A stretch of 11,958 nt of DNA from Zygnema cylindricum (Eukaryota; Streptophyta; Zygnematophyceae; Zygnematales; Zygnemataceae), in contig JBBHKE010000209.1 of assembly GCA_037447655.1 (NCBI GenBank), positions 291,680 through 303,637 of the forward strand. The letters are read 5' to 3'. Below, piece after piece: positions 1 to 8,800 of the stretch. Made by a program: the position numbers and the translations under genes. Numbering within the stretch: position 1 is the stretch's first letter; the number at the start of each line of letters is the position of its first letter. Below the pieces are notes generated by a model that saw only the letters and a program-made list of their open reading frames with translations, ran no database searches and was not told where the DNA came from.

Positions 1-226
1 GTGCGTTAATGATTGATTTCCAAATTTTATGCACATTACAAGGTACTACTACTATAATGTGAAAAAATAATTCCATTACAAAGAAGCGAACACGACTAGT
101 ATGCCGATTCGCACATTGTACCCTAACGCCCCCCCTCTCAATATGCGAATCGTCACACGTGTCACACCAATCCTATCTTAGAACAACCTCTCCAGAAACA
201 TCATACATAGCAGCCTTAGTTAACGT
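1..226. other. Upstream intergenic sequence, no gene seen
   Basis: AT-rich sequence with no supportable coding region on either strand. The only structure I see is a loose inverted pair around 102-115 (GCCGATTCGCACAT) and 141-152 (ATATGCGAATCG), which might be a short degenerate terminal repeat. A C-run lies between them. Confidence 0.5.
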
Positions 227-250
227 AAAAAACCCTAAAAAACCCTAAAA
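227..250 (-). repeat. Telomere-like motif, two AAAACCCTAAA units
   Basis: Two tandem AAAAACCCTA units, close to the plant telomere repeat CCCTAAA but with extra A residues. They abut a MITE arm that starts at 248. Too short for a telomere; more likely a dispersed interstitial motif like the others in this window. Confidence 0.5.
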
Positions 251-293
251 GTGGCAAAAAAATTATTAAGACTAATAGCGATTCACGGTGTAC
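248..293 (+). mobile_element. Solo right arm of the CGCTATTAG MITE family
   Basis: AAAGTGGCAAAAAAATTATT, then ACTAATAGCG and CACGGTGTAC, follow the same order as the right arm of the element at 11035-11240 (AAAGTGGCGAAAAATAATTC, ACTAATAGCG, TACACGGTGT). No left arm is visible within the window, so this is a fragment or a relic whose partner lies to the left. Confidence 0.6.
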
Positions 294-590
294 ATCTCAA
301 TCCAGACTTGCATGCGCGAAAGTACAAATGGAAAGTACTACGAAAGTGCCACGATACGATCCTGAAAATGGCGGCAAGGGAAGGGGAGTCGAAGGAAGGG
401 AAGAGAAGGGACAGATGGGGCAGTCCAAGCGTCCCCTTTCCCCAAGCCATAGACACGGTTTGCGAGTCCCCGGAGCAGCTAAGGAAGGTACACCTTCCGG
501 AATTCGCGGAACGAATGTCACCAATGGGCGACGGGCCCAACATTCCACCAAGGGCGTGACCTGCGTCGCATGTACTGTATTGTAGTTAAG
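294..590. other. GC-richer island of unknown nature
   Basis: This stretch has clearly higher GC than its surroundings and is open in several frames on both strands, which high GC alone explains. The plus-strand frame gives 63 residues from an ATG at 367 (a purine-rich AREGESKEGKRRDRWG start, then PSVPFPQAIDTV) and stops at 557-559. I recognise no domain, and no splice partner or poly-A context is apparent. It could be a gene fragment carried by a transposon, an old exon, or chance. Near-palindromic GGAAGGTACACCTTCC lies inside at about 484. Confidence 0.3.
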
Positions 591-678
591 TGAACCGTAC
601 AATAACCGTACGGAAGGAAAGTGGTTCCAGTCTTCCAGACGCACGGATTTTCGGCCGATCTCGAACAATAAAGTACAG

Positions 679-728
679 TACAGTACAGTACACGTAATGT
701 TGACGTACGTAAAATGTACTGTACTGTA
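679..728. repeat. 14-bp perfect inverted repeat (hairpin) of the GTACTGTAC motif
   Basis: TACAGTACAGTACA at 679-692 and its exact reverse complement TGTACTGTACTGTA at 715-728 are separated by 22 bp. The same GTACTGTA motif recurs at 571-583 and at both ends of the neighbouring element (787-1354), so the hairpin may be an end-derived remnant of that transposon family. Confidence 0.6.
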
Positions 729-776
729 GCGATCGACACCCGGATGTGGGGTGCATCCAAATCATAGGGGTACAGA

Positions 777-1364
777 GTTTCTTAAACTACAGTACTGTAC
801 ACCGCCAATCGCTATTAGCGTGTAGGTTTCATTAGCGTATACAAATAATTACCGTGGTGTACGCTATTTAAGAATTTGAAAATTTTGGAAAAAATCATAC
901 ATTCTAATTGTTTGATTATGGTAATTTGGATCTTTGAAAAAAAAAATGTCGGTCGCAAACATGCTTACACTAATATAAGTTTTCGTACAAAATCTGACAG
1001 ATCGTACACAAATCGTACATTCACACGGTCGAAACGCGGCTGTCGGACGAATATGTGCGAGCGGGATTTTTTACGACCTGGTTTCTTTTCCTTTTTAGAA
1101 CGCACATTCTCATGTGTCCACGATTACTAAAACTAATTTGTTGTAATTTTTAACTTAAAAAGGTACATTTATGTACGGTCTGACAATGACCGTACACCAC
1201 TCTATTTAAGAGACAACGTACTGAATATAACCCTAAATAGAATAAAGAAAAAAATAGAATAAACTACGCTATTTGAGAATAAAACAAAAAAAAAGCGGGA
1301 CGGGATTAGCGTACACAACGCTAATAGCGATTGGCGGTGTACTGTACAGACTAGGTTTCTTAAA
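777..1364. mobile_element. Non-autonomous Mutator-like element with 10-bp target site duplication
   Basis: GTTTCTTAAA occurs at 777-786 and again at 1355-1364 and flanks a 568-bp element (787-1354). The left end reads CTACAGTACTGTACACCGCC. The right end, reverse complemented, starts CTAGTCTGTACAGTACACCG. Both continue into the shared CAATCGCTATTAGCGT, giving terminal repeats of roughly 35 bp that match apart from the outermost few bases. A 9-11 bp duplication is typical of Mutator-like elements, so that superfamily is my inference. The interior has no transposase; the short ORF at 876-1130 shows no recognisable domain. Internal TTAGCGTA and TACGCTATTT motifs recur near both ends. Confidence 0.7.
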
Positions 1365-1437
1365 TTTTGGCAGGCGGTGTGGACCGTGTGGACATATTGA
1401 CACATTCAAAAAACGTGTTAGTCCCACACTTTGCAAA

Positions 1438-1697
1438 GTACACCTTGTATCGCTACAGTACAGTACTAAGTGTTGATAACTTTTTCGCCAATTAAAACAT
1501 ATTTTCTTCGTACACACCTGTCTGATTTTCAGTTTGAGACAGCCAATCGGAGGCCGAGAATGTTCCCTTTAAATCGCAACCGTCAGATACACAATAGGAC
1601 AAATGTGCACAATAGGACAAATGTGCACGAAGAAAGAATGTTTTAACTTTTAAGAGACGAAAAAAACATCAACACTAATATCGACACACAGTGTGTA
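1438..1697. mobile_element. MITE of the CGCTATTAG/GTGTTGATG family
   Basis: The left arm at about 1469-1510 (GTGTTGATAACTTTTTCGCC, then an ATTTTCTTCGTACACACCTGTC stretch) is the inverted counterpart of the right arm at about 1622-1677 (GTGCACGAAGAAAGAATG ... GAAAAAAACATCAACACTAA). The left tip seems disrupted by CAGTACAGTA at about 1455-1466. Interior sequence CCTTTAAATCGCAA matches CCTTTCAATCGCAA of the copy at 11035-11240. No clear target duplication was found and there is no coding capacity. Confidence 0.65.
1591..1626 (+). repeat. Perfect 18-bp tandem duplication
   Basis: ACAATAGGACAAATGTGC occurs twice head to tail (1591-1608 and 1609-1626), followed by ACGAAG. It lies inside the right arm of the MITE at 1438-1697 and is probably a recent replication slippage. 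Confidence 0.9.
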
Positions 1698-1715
1698 TAC
1701 AGTGCACGCCTACAA

Positions 1716-1797
1716 CCGTCGCTATTTTGTAAACGTCATCAATTGTCGCAAGTTTTGTAAGCGTCTACATCCGTCACAATTTAAAGTAACGATTCAA
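1716..1797 (+). repeat. Degenerate 27-28 bp tandem repeat, three units
   Basis: Three units start with CGTCGCTATTTTGTAAACGTC (1717), TGTCGCAAGTTTTGTAAGCGTC (1744) and CGTCACAATTTAAAGTAACG (1772). They share a GTC(G/A)C head and a TTTTGTAAaCG core. They lie 220-300 bp upstream of the gene start, so they could sit in the promoter region; no factor-binding role can be read from the sequence. Confidence 0.55.
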
Positions 1798-1955
1798 TTG
1801 CGTTACAGCGGAACGCTTTGAAAGTAGAGTAGTACGGGAAATCTTCGCTAAAAAACAAAGTAACAAGACTGAGTTTCGGTTACATGAGAAAGTGCCCTAA
1901 CCCGGAATGGAAGACACCCTTAAAAAAAAAAAAGGCACCCTTAACACTGAACCTG

Positions 1956-2008
1956 AAAACCCTAAACCTAAACCTAAACCTAAACCTAAAAACTCTTAAC
2001 CCTAAATC
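1956..2008 (-). promoter_or_regulatory. Telo-box and CCTAAA repeat just upstream of the ATG
   Basis: AAAACCCTAAA at 1956-1966 contains the exact plant telo-box AAACCCTA (1957-1964). Four AAACCT units and a final ACCCTAAAT follow, 9 to 60 bp before the start codon. In land plants telo-boxes in this position are associated with genes of the translation and plastid-biogenesis programmes and can bind Myb-type telobox factors; that this one works is inference. It could instead be only one more of the dispersed telomere-like motifs in this window. No TATA box could be assigned. Confidence 0.5.
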
Positions 2009-2016
2009 TATCAACT

Positions 2017-2336
2017 ATGGCTCTCGCCTCTGTCTCTCAGCCATGGCGCCTGTCTACTCCCTGTCTTCTCCCTCCGCCCTCGACTTCTTCTCTCTCCTTT
2101 CCTCTCTCTCTTCAGAAACGCCTTTTCTCACTCCCTCCCTCTCCCTCTCTCCCTCCCTCTCTCCCTCCCCCATTTTTCTCTCTCCCCATTTTCCGACGCG
2201 GCTCTCTCGTGGCTGCCACGTCGGATTCCGTTAATGCCACGTCAGCAAGTCGGCGGAAGCAGAGGGCGGATAAGGCGAGGGAGGAGAGGGAGAGGAGAGA
2301 GAGAGAGAAGCCCAAGGAGTATCCCAACTGGGCCAA
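2017..2336 (+). CDS. Exon 1: transit peptide and charged linker
   Basis: Encodes residues 1-106 plus 2 nt of Lys107. The donor is AA|GTAAGT, a textbook 5' splice site; reading through it gives an immediate TAA. The Ser/Pro/Leu-rich part at about residues 36-57 is written by an imperfect CCCTCTCTCCC tract (about 2120-2190), the same type of low-complexity DNA that fills the introns. An overlapping frame from 1884 is also open but lacks a matching splice partner. Confidence 0.88.
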
Positions 2337-2826
2337 GTAAGTCAGTTTCTTACAAAATATAATATGGATGTATAGAAAAAAAACTCTTTTAGGAAGGGCT
2401 TCTAAATAGGGTTTAGGGGTCTAGGGTTTCTTTTAGGGTTAGGGTTTGGGATTTTAGGGTATAGGAGTTTAAGGTTTAGGGGTGGGGGGTTTCGGATACA
2501 AGGCTAGGGTTTGCCGTTAGGGTTGAGGGTTTAGGGTTTTTTAGGCTTTTTTAGGGTTTTTTTGGATATTTTAAGGGTTTTTAAGGGGTTCTAGGGTTTT
2601 TCATGGATTTTAAAGGGTTATTAGAGTTGAGGTACTCATCGGGCGGAGAAATAGTACGTCGTTGGTCCTGTCGATTGTAAGTGTTTTTTTTTTTTTTTTC
2701 ATTGATTGTATATTTATTTATTTCTTTGGAAACCCCAGAGTATTAGAAAAAGGGTCGGAGGACGACGAGGAGCTTCGTGAGATTTTGGGGAACAGTGTGG
2801 GGAATCCGGAGGAAATGCTACACAGG

Positions 2827-2891
<65 letters not shown>

Positions 2892-5800
2892 TTCTGTCTC
2901 TCTCTCTCCCCCTCTCTCTCCTCTTCCAGTTCCCTCTCTCCTTCTCTCTGTGTCTCCCTCTCTCTCTCCCCCCCTCTCCCTCTCCCACCCCCTCTCCCTC
3001 TCCGCCCCACATTCTGATTTAGAAGTTGCGTCAATTTACGACGGAAACTGTAAATTGAACCTAAAATTTTATTAATTTTTCTTTTAAAAAAGAAAAAGTA
3101 AATGAGCTTCTTTTGGATGTAATCTATATTTAAATTTCCCATTTTTTCAGTATCTCGCTTCGGACTATATTATCTGTTCGAATTGAAAGCATCAAAAATA
3201 AATAAATAAATAAAAAAATAAAAAAATTTAAAAAAATAAAATTTAATAAATGAATAAATAAAATGCTATGATATTTAAATACTATGATTCAGTATGAACT
3301 CGAAAACAACAAAAAATACAAGTGTACTATAAAATGGACGTAGCCCAATCATAATTCGTATATAAGAACTCCTAAATATAATTTATAAATATAATTCGTA
3401 GATTTAATACAATTTGTAAAAATAATTCGCAAATATGATTTGTAAATGTAATTCGTTAATACAGTTCGTAAATATAATTCGTAAATATTATTTGTAAATG
3501 TAATCTGTAAATATAATCTGTAAATGTAGTCTGTAAATAAAATTCGTATATATAATTTGTAAATATAATTTGTAGATATAATTCGGAAATATAATTTGTA
3601 AATATAATTCGTAAATGTGTAATTCGTAATTATAATTCGCAAATATTTTTTGTATATATAATCTGTAAATAGAATTCGTAAGTATAATTCGTAAATGTGT
3701 AATTCGTAATTATAATTCGTAAATATAGTTTGTAAATATAGTTTATTAAATGTTATTTCCAAATATAATTCGCAAATGTTAATCGTCAATGTAATTTGTA
3801 AATATATTTCGTAAATGTATTTCGTAAAAATAATTCGTAAATAAAATCCGTAAATATAGTCCGTAAGTATAATTTGTAAATGCACTTTGTAAATTTATTC
3901 CTTGAATATAATTCGTAAATACAATTTGTAAATATAATTCGTAATTATAATCTGTAAATATTTCGTAAATATATCTGTAAATATAATTCGTAAATATAAT
4001 CCGTAAGTATAGTTGGTAAATTTTATTTGTAAATATAATCCATAAATTTAATTCGTAATATAATTCGTAAATATACAGTTTGTAAATATGATCTGTTAAT
4101 ATAATTTGTAAATATAATTCTTAAATATAATTCGTAAATGTAACCCTTAAATGATTCGTAAACATTATTCGGAAATATAATTTGTAAATATATTTTGTAA
4201 ATGTGTTTCGTAAATATATTTCATAAATTCGTAGGTATAATCCGTAAGTATTTTGTAAATTTAATTCGTGAATTTAATCCGTAAATATACTCCGTAAATA
4301 TAATTCGTAAGTATAATCCGTAATATAGTTTGTAAATATAATTTGCAAATAAAATTCGTAAATATAATTTGTAGTACAATTGGTAAGTTTAATCCGTAAA
4401 TATAATCCGTAAATGTAATTCGTAAATTTATTTTGTGAATATTATTCGTAAATATAATTCGTAAATATAATTCATAAATGTAATTTGTTAATGTAATTCG
4501 TAAATATAATTTCTATATATAATCTGTAAAATGTAATTCAGAAGTAATAATTTGTAAATGTAATTTGTAAATATAATCCGTATGTATAATTTGTAAATAT
4601 AATTTTCTTGAATATATTTTGTAAATATAATTCGTATATATAATTTGTAAATAGAATTCGTAAATATAAGTCCTAAATATGATTCGTAAATGCAATTTGT
4701 AAATGTAATTCGTAAATGTGTAATTCGTAATTAGTAGTGTTGTGTATCGGCAAGAAATTTATCGCGATAACACCGATACCGATAGCTATCGGTTATCGAA
4801 CGGTCAGGGGTCCCGATATATCGCTTCGAGACCAACAAATTCCTTACCGGCGATAAGTGGAAAAAATATAGTACGCTATATAATAGTACGTTATAATATA
4901 CTGTATTATATTTTCACCGTATATAGCGTGGTATGTCACGTGTAAAAATATGTTCCGTACTCCGTGTGACGGAATAACGGCGGTTCAGTACGACGGAATA
5001 AACCGTACAAACGTACGATACGAACCGTACAATTATCGCCGATAGTTATCGGTACTGGTGTTATCGCGATAGATAACCAGTATTATCGGTATCGGTTTTT
5101 TATCAGCGATAACATCAGTTTCGATATATCGTGCCAATATATCGATTATCGGCAAGCCAAAAAAAGCTACATATCGATTATCGGCAAAACCTTGCTGATA
5201 CACAACACTAGTAATTTGTAATTCACACAATTTGGAAATGTTAATTGTAAATATTTTTCGTAAATGTATTTCGTGAATATTAGTCGTTAATATAATTTGT
5301 AAAATATAACTCGTAATTATAATCTGTATTAATCCGTAAATTTGATCTGTAAATATAATTCGTAAATATAGTCCGTAAATATGCTTCGTAATTTAATTCG
5401 TGAAAATACAGTTCGTAAATATGATCTGTAAATATAATTTGTAAATGTAATTCTTAATACAATTCGCAAATATAATTCGCAAATGTTAATCGTAAATATA
5501 ATTTGTAAATATATTTTGTAAATGTATTTCAGAAATGTATTTCGTAAATATAATTCGTAAATTTAATCCGTAAATGTAATCCGTAAATGTAATTCGTAAA
5601 TATAATTTGTAAATATAATCCGTAAATATAATTCGTAAATAAAATCTGTAAATAAAATTTGTAAATATAATTTGTAAATATAATTTACAAATATAATTCG
5701 TAAATGTAATTCGTAAATGTAATACGTAAATGAAATACGTAAATTTAATTCGTAAATACACTTCGTAAATATAATCCGTAAATATAATCCGTAAATATAA

Positions 5801-8800
5801 TTTGTAAATGTAATTCGTAAATATTTTTTGTAAATGTATTTTGCGAATATTGTTCGTAAGTATAATTCGTAAATATAATCCGTAAATATTTTGTAAATAA
5901 AATCCTTAAGTATAATTTGTAAATATAATCCTTAAGTATAATTTGTAAATTTAATTCGTAAATGTAATCCGTAAATATAATCTGTAAGTTTGATTCATAA
6001 ATATAATCCGTAAATATAATTTGTAGTATAATTCGTAAATTTAATTCGTAAATATAATTCATAAATATGATCCGTAATTATGATTGTAAAGATAATCCGT
6101 AAGTTTGATTCTTAAATATAATCCGTAAATATAATTCGTAAATATAATCCGTAAATATAATTTGTAAATACAATTCGTAAATATAATCTGTAAATATAAT
6201 TCGTAAATATAATTTGTAAACATGATCCGTAAATATGATTGTAAGTATAATCCGTAATTTTGTAGTATCATTTGTAAATTAATTCGTAAATAAAATTCGC
6301 GTATTTATTTCGTAAATATAATTCGCGGATATTATCCGTAAATATAATTCGTAAATGTTATTTGTAAATTTAATTTGTAAATATGATCCGTAAATATGAT
6401 TGTAAATATAACCCGTAAGTTTGATTCTTAAATATAACTCGTAAAATATTTGTAGTATAATTTGTAAATGTAATTCGTATATATAATTCGCGGATTTAAT
6501 TCGTAGATATAATTCACGAATATAATCCGTAAATAAAATTTGTAAATGTAATTTGTAAATTTAATTTGTCAATATATTTCGTAAATATATTTCGTAAATG
6601 TGTATTAAATTAATTAAATGTGATTAAATGTGTAATCCGAATATACCATCAGTGAATTTAATTCGTAAATATTATTTGATTTGTAAATATAATTTGTATT
6701 TATTATTCATAAAACGCCCAAGAAACGGCCTCTTATAAAGTGGACAAGAGGGAGAGGAGGAGGGCTTTTTTTGTGGGGAGTTCTTTCTCGTTTAAAATTA
6801 AAGAAATAAGGATAGAAATGAAGTAGATCTCAGCGTTTAAGTGTAAAATAATTTTTTAATTTAATAATACTTGGTTTAATTTTTATGAGTTTTTTTCAAA
6901 AATCTTTTCTTTTTCCGTTATATACTTTTTTTTAGAAAGCTTCGGTATAATTCTTACAACAACAAATTATTATCTATTTTATTATTAGTAAATATTTATT
7001 TATTAATAAATTTTATTTTATTTATAAACATTTATTTATTTATTTATATATATATATGTGTTTTTTTTTGATAATATTACTGTTTTTAAGAAAGCGTCAG
7101 ATGGTTGATTTCTTTATTAAAACAACAAATTAATGTTTATTTTATTAATAAATATTGATTAATAAAGTTAACATTTATTTTAAATAGAATTAATATTTGT
7201 TTAGTTATTTTTTTATTAAGTAAATAATAATTATTAATAATCATTTATTTATTTGTTACTAAATAAGTATTAGTAAAAAGTGGACATAAAAAATCCAATC
7301 CGTTATTTATTTATTCATTTAATTATTTATTTTATTTATCGATTTTTTTTTTTCAGATAGAGGAAAGATTGGGGCGTAAAGCTCCGGAAATGCTTCAACC
7401 AAAAAAAGGAACGGCTTCTCCAATGGAAGTTGACTTCCGAGAGTGAGGCTTCTCTCCTTCTCTCTCCCTCTCCCTCCCTCCCCCCCTCACTCTTTTTCTC
7501 TCCTCCCTTTCACCCTCCTGTTATCCCGTTTCCTCTCCCTCTCCCCTTGACCATGTCGTTCTCCTTCTCGTTGTCCCTCTCCCTCTCCCTCTCCCTCTCT
7601 GTCTCCCTCTTCTTCTCCTTCTCCCTCTCCCTTTTCTTCTCCCCCTCCACCTTCCTCTCTCCCTCTCCCTCTCCCTGACCCACTCCCTCTTCCTCTCCCT
7701 GTCCCACTCCCTCATCCTGTCCCTCCCTCCCTGTGTCCGCCTTCCTCTTACTCTTACTACGATCCTATCCCTCTCACCCACACTGAATCTCTATTATTAT
7801 TGCCATTATTATTATAACTGTTGTTTTGATTTCTTTCCCTCTCACCCACACTAATTTTTTATTACATTTGCTATAGATATTATTAATTGTTGTTAATATA
7901 GTCGTTATTGTCATTAGTATTCCGGTTATTATTGTTATTATGGTTTTCTTTTTCGTTTTTGTTGTTATTATGATTATTGTTGCCATCATTCTCTCTTCTC
8001 TCTTCTCTCTCTCCCCTCTCTCTCTCTCTTTAAATTTCTATTATTATTGCCTTTACTGTTATTAAATTTTGTTCGTTTTTTTCATTACTACTTCGGTTAT
8101 TATTGTTAGTATGGTTTTTTATTTGCTGTTATTTTATTACTAAAAGATAGTAACTTTTGGAATAATTTTTTATTAATTGTTGTTGTTATCGTCATTATTG
8201 TCATTATTGTCGGTATCTTTTTTTTTGCCATTTTTTTTTGTTTTTGGGTTCTTAATATGTCGTCGTTTTCATTTCTATTCCACAACCAAAGTAGTACTAT
8301 TGTGATTTAGTACTGTTGTTATTTTACTACTATTGGTATTTTAGTGCTATTGTTATTTTAGTAATATTGTTATTTTAGTACCATTGTCATTTTAGTAATA
8401 TTGTTATTTTAGTACTATTGTTATTTTAGTACTACTTTTATTTTAGTACCATTGTTATTCTAGCACTATTATTATTTCAGTACTATTGTTCCTTAAGTAC
8501 TGTTGTTATTTTAGTACTATTGGTATTTTAGTACTATTGGTATTTTAGTACTACTTTTTTTTTAGTACCATTGTTATTCTAATACTATTGTTATTTTATT
8601 GCTATTGTTATTTTAGTACTATTGTTATTGCCATTATTGTTTGTATTTTGTTGTTAGTATGGTTGTCATTGTCTTTTTTTTTCTTTTTTTTGTTGCTAGT
8701 ATGATTGTTATTGTCTTTTTTTTTTGTTTTTTGTTGTTGGTATGGTTGTCATTGTCTTTTTTTTTCTTTTTTTTGTTGTTGGTATGGTTGTTATTGTCTT

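Larger units (their letters stand above)
2827..7356 (+). other. Intron 2 (4530 bp), largely satellite DNA
   Basis: Starts GTACTCTCTC and ends in a T11 tract followed by CAG. In order it holds a CT microsatellite, an A-rich stretch (about 3190-3260, AAATA units), the 13-bp minisatellite array split by a hAT-like MITE, and an AT-rich tail with a long degenerate duplication. Its exons are under 100 bp each, so this one intron is over fifty times the length of exon 2. No coding sequence was found inside on either strand. Confidence 0.82.

Noticed and set aside
251-559. 102-residue ORF as a gene
   Set aside because: It begins with GTG inside a MITE arm, shows no domain, and competing frames are equally open. 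Kept only as an unassigned GC-rich island.
876-1130. 84-residue ORF inside the Mutator-like element as transposase
   Set aside because: Far too short and without recognisable catalytic or zinc-finger motifs; the element appears non-autonomous.
1438-1697. Target duplications for the smaller MITEs
   Set aside because: I compared the flanks of 1438-1697 and 11035-11240 and found no convincing direct repeat, so no superfamily is assigned to them.
1884-2234. Alternative 116-residue frame overlapping exon 1
   Set aside because: It ends at a stop without a matching donor, whereas the frame from 2017 reaches GTAAGT in the right phase for exon 2.
2398-2640. Chromosome end (telomere)
   Set aside because: Telomere-like units are degenerate, short, on both strands and lie between exons of one gene, so they are interstitial.
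2662-3142. Long ORFs over the CT tract on both strands
   Set aside because: Only the 2739-2826 part belongs to the gene (exon 2). The remainder is Leu-Ser or Arg-Glu repeat from (CT)n and (GA)n. The ORFs in 7430-7781 and 9921-10305 are likewise compositional.
3349-3885. 178-residue minus-strand ORF in intron 2
   Set aside because: It is the 13-bp repeat read on the minus strand; three units equal 13 codons free of stops, giving monotonous YIYELYLRIIFTN text. The ORFs at 4513-4695, 5486-5761, 5745-6062 and 6059-6271 are the same artefact.
4742-5230. ORFs within the hAT-like MITE as coding
   Set aside because: Both are short, overlap the terminal repeats, and consist of translated TATCG palindromes.
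3350-6712. CRISPR array
   Set aside because: Units are 13 bp and contiguous without unique spacers, in a eukaryotic intron.
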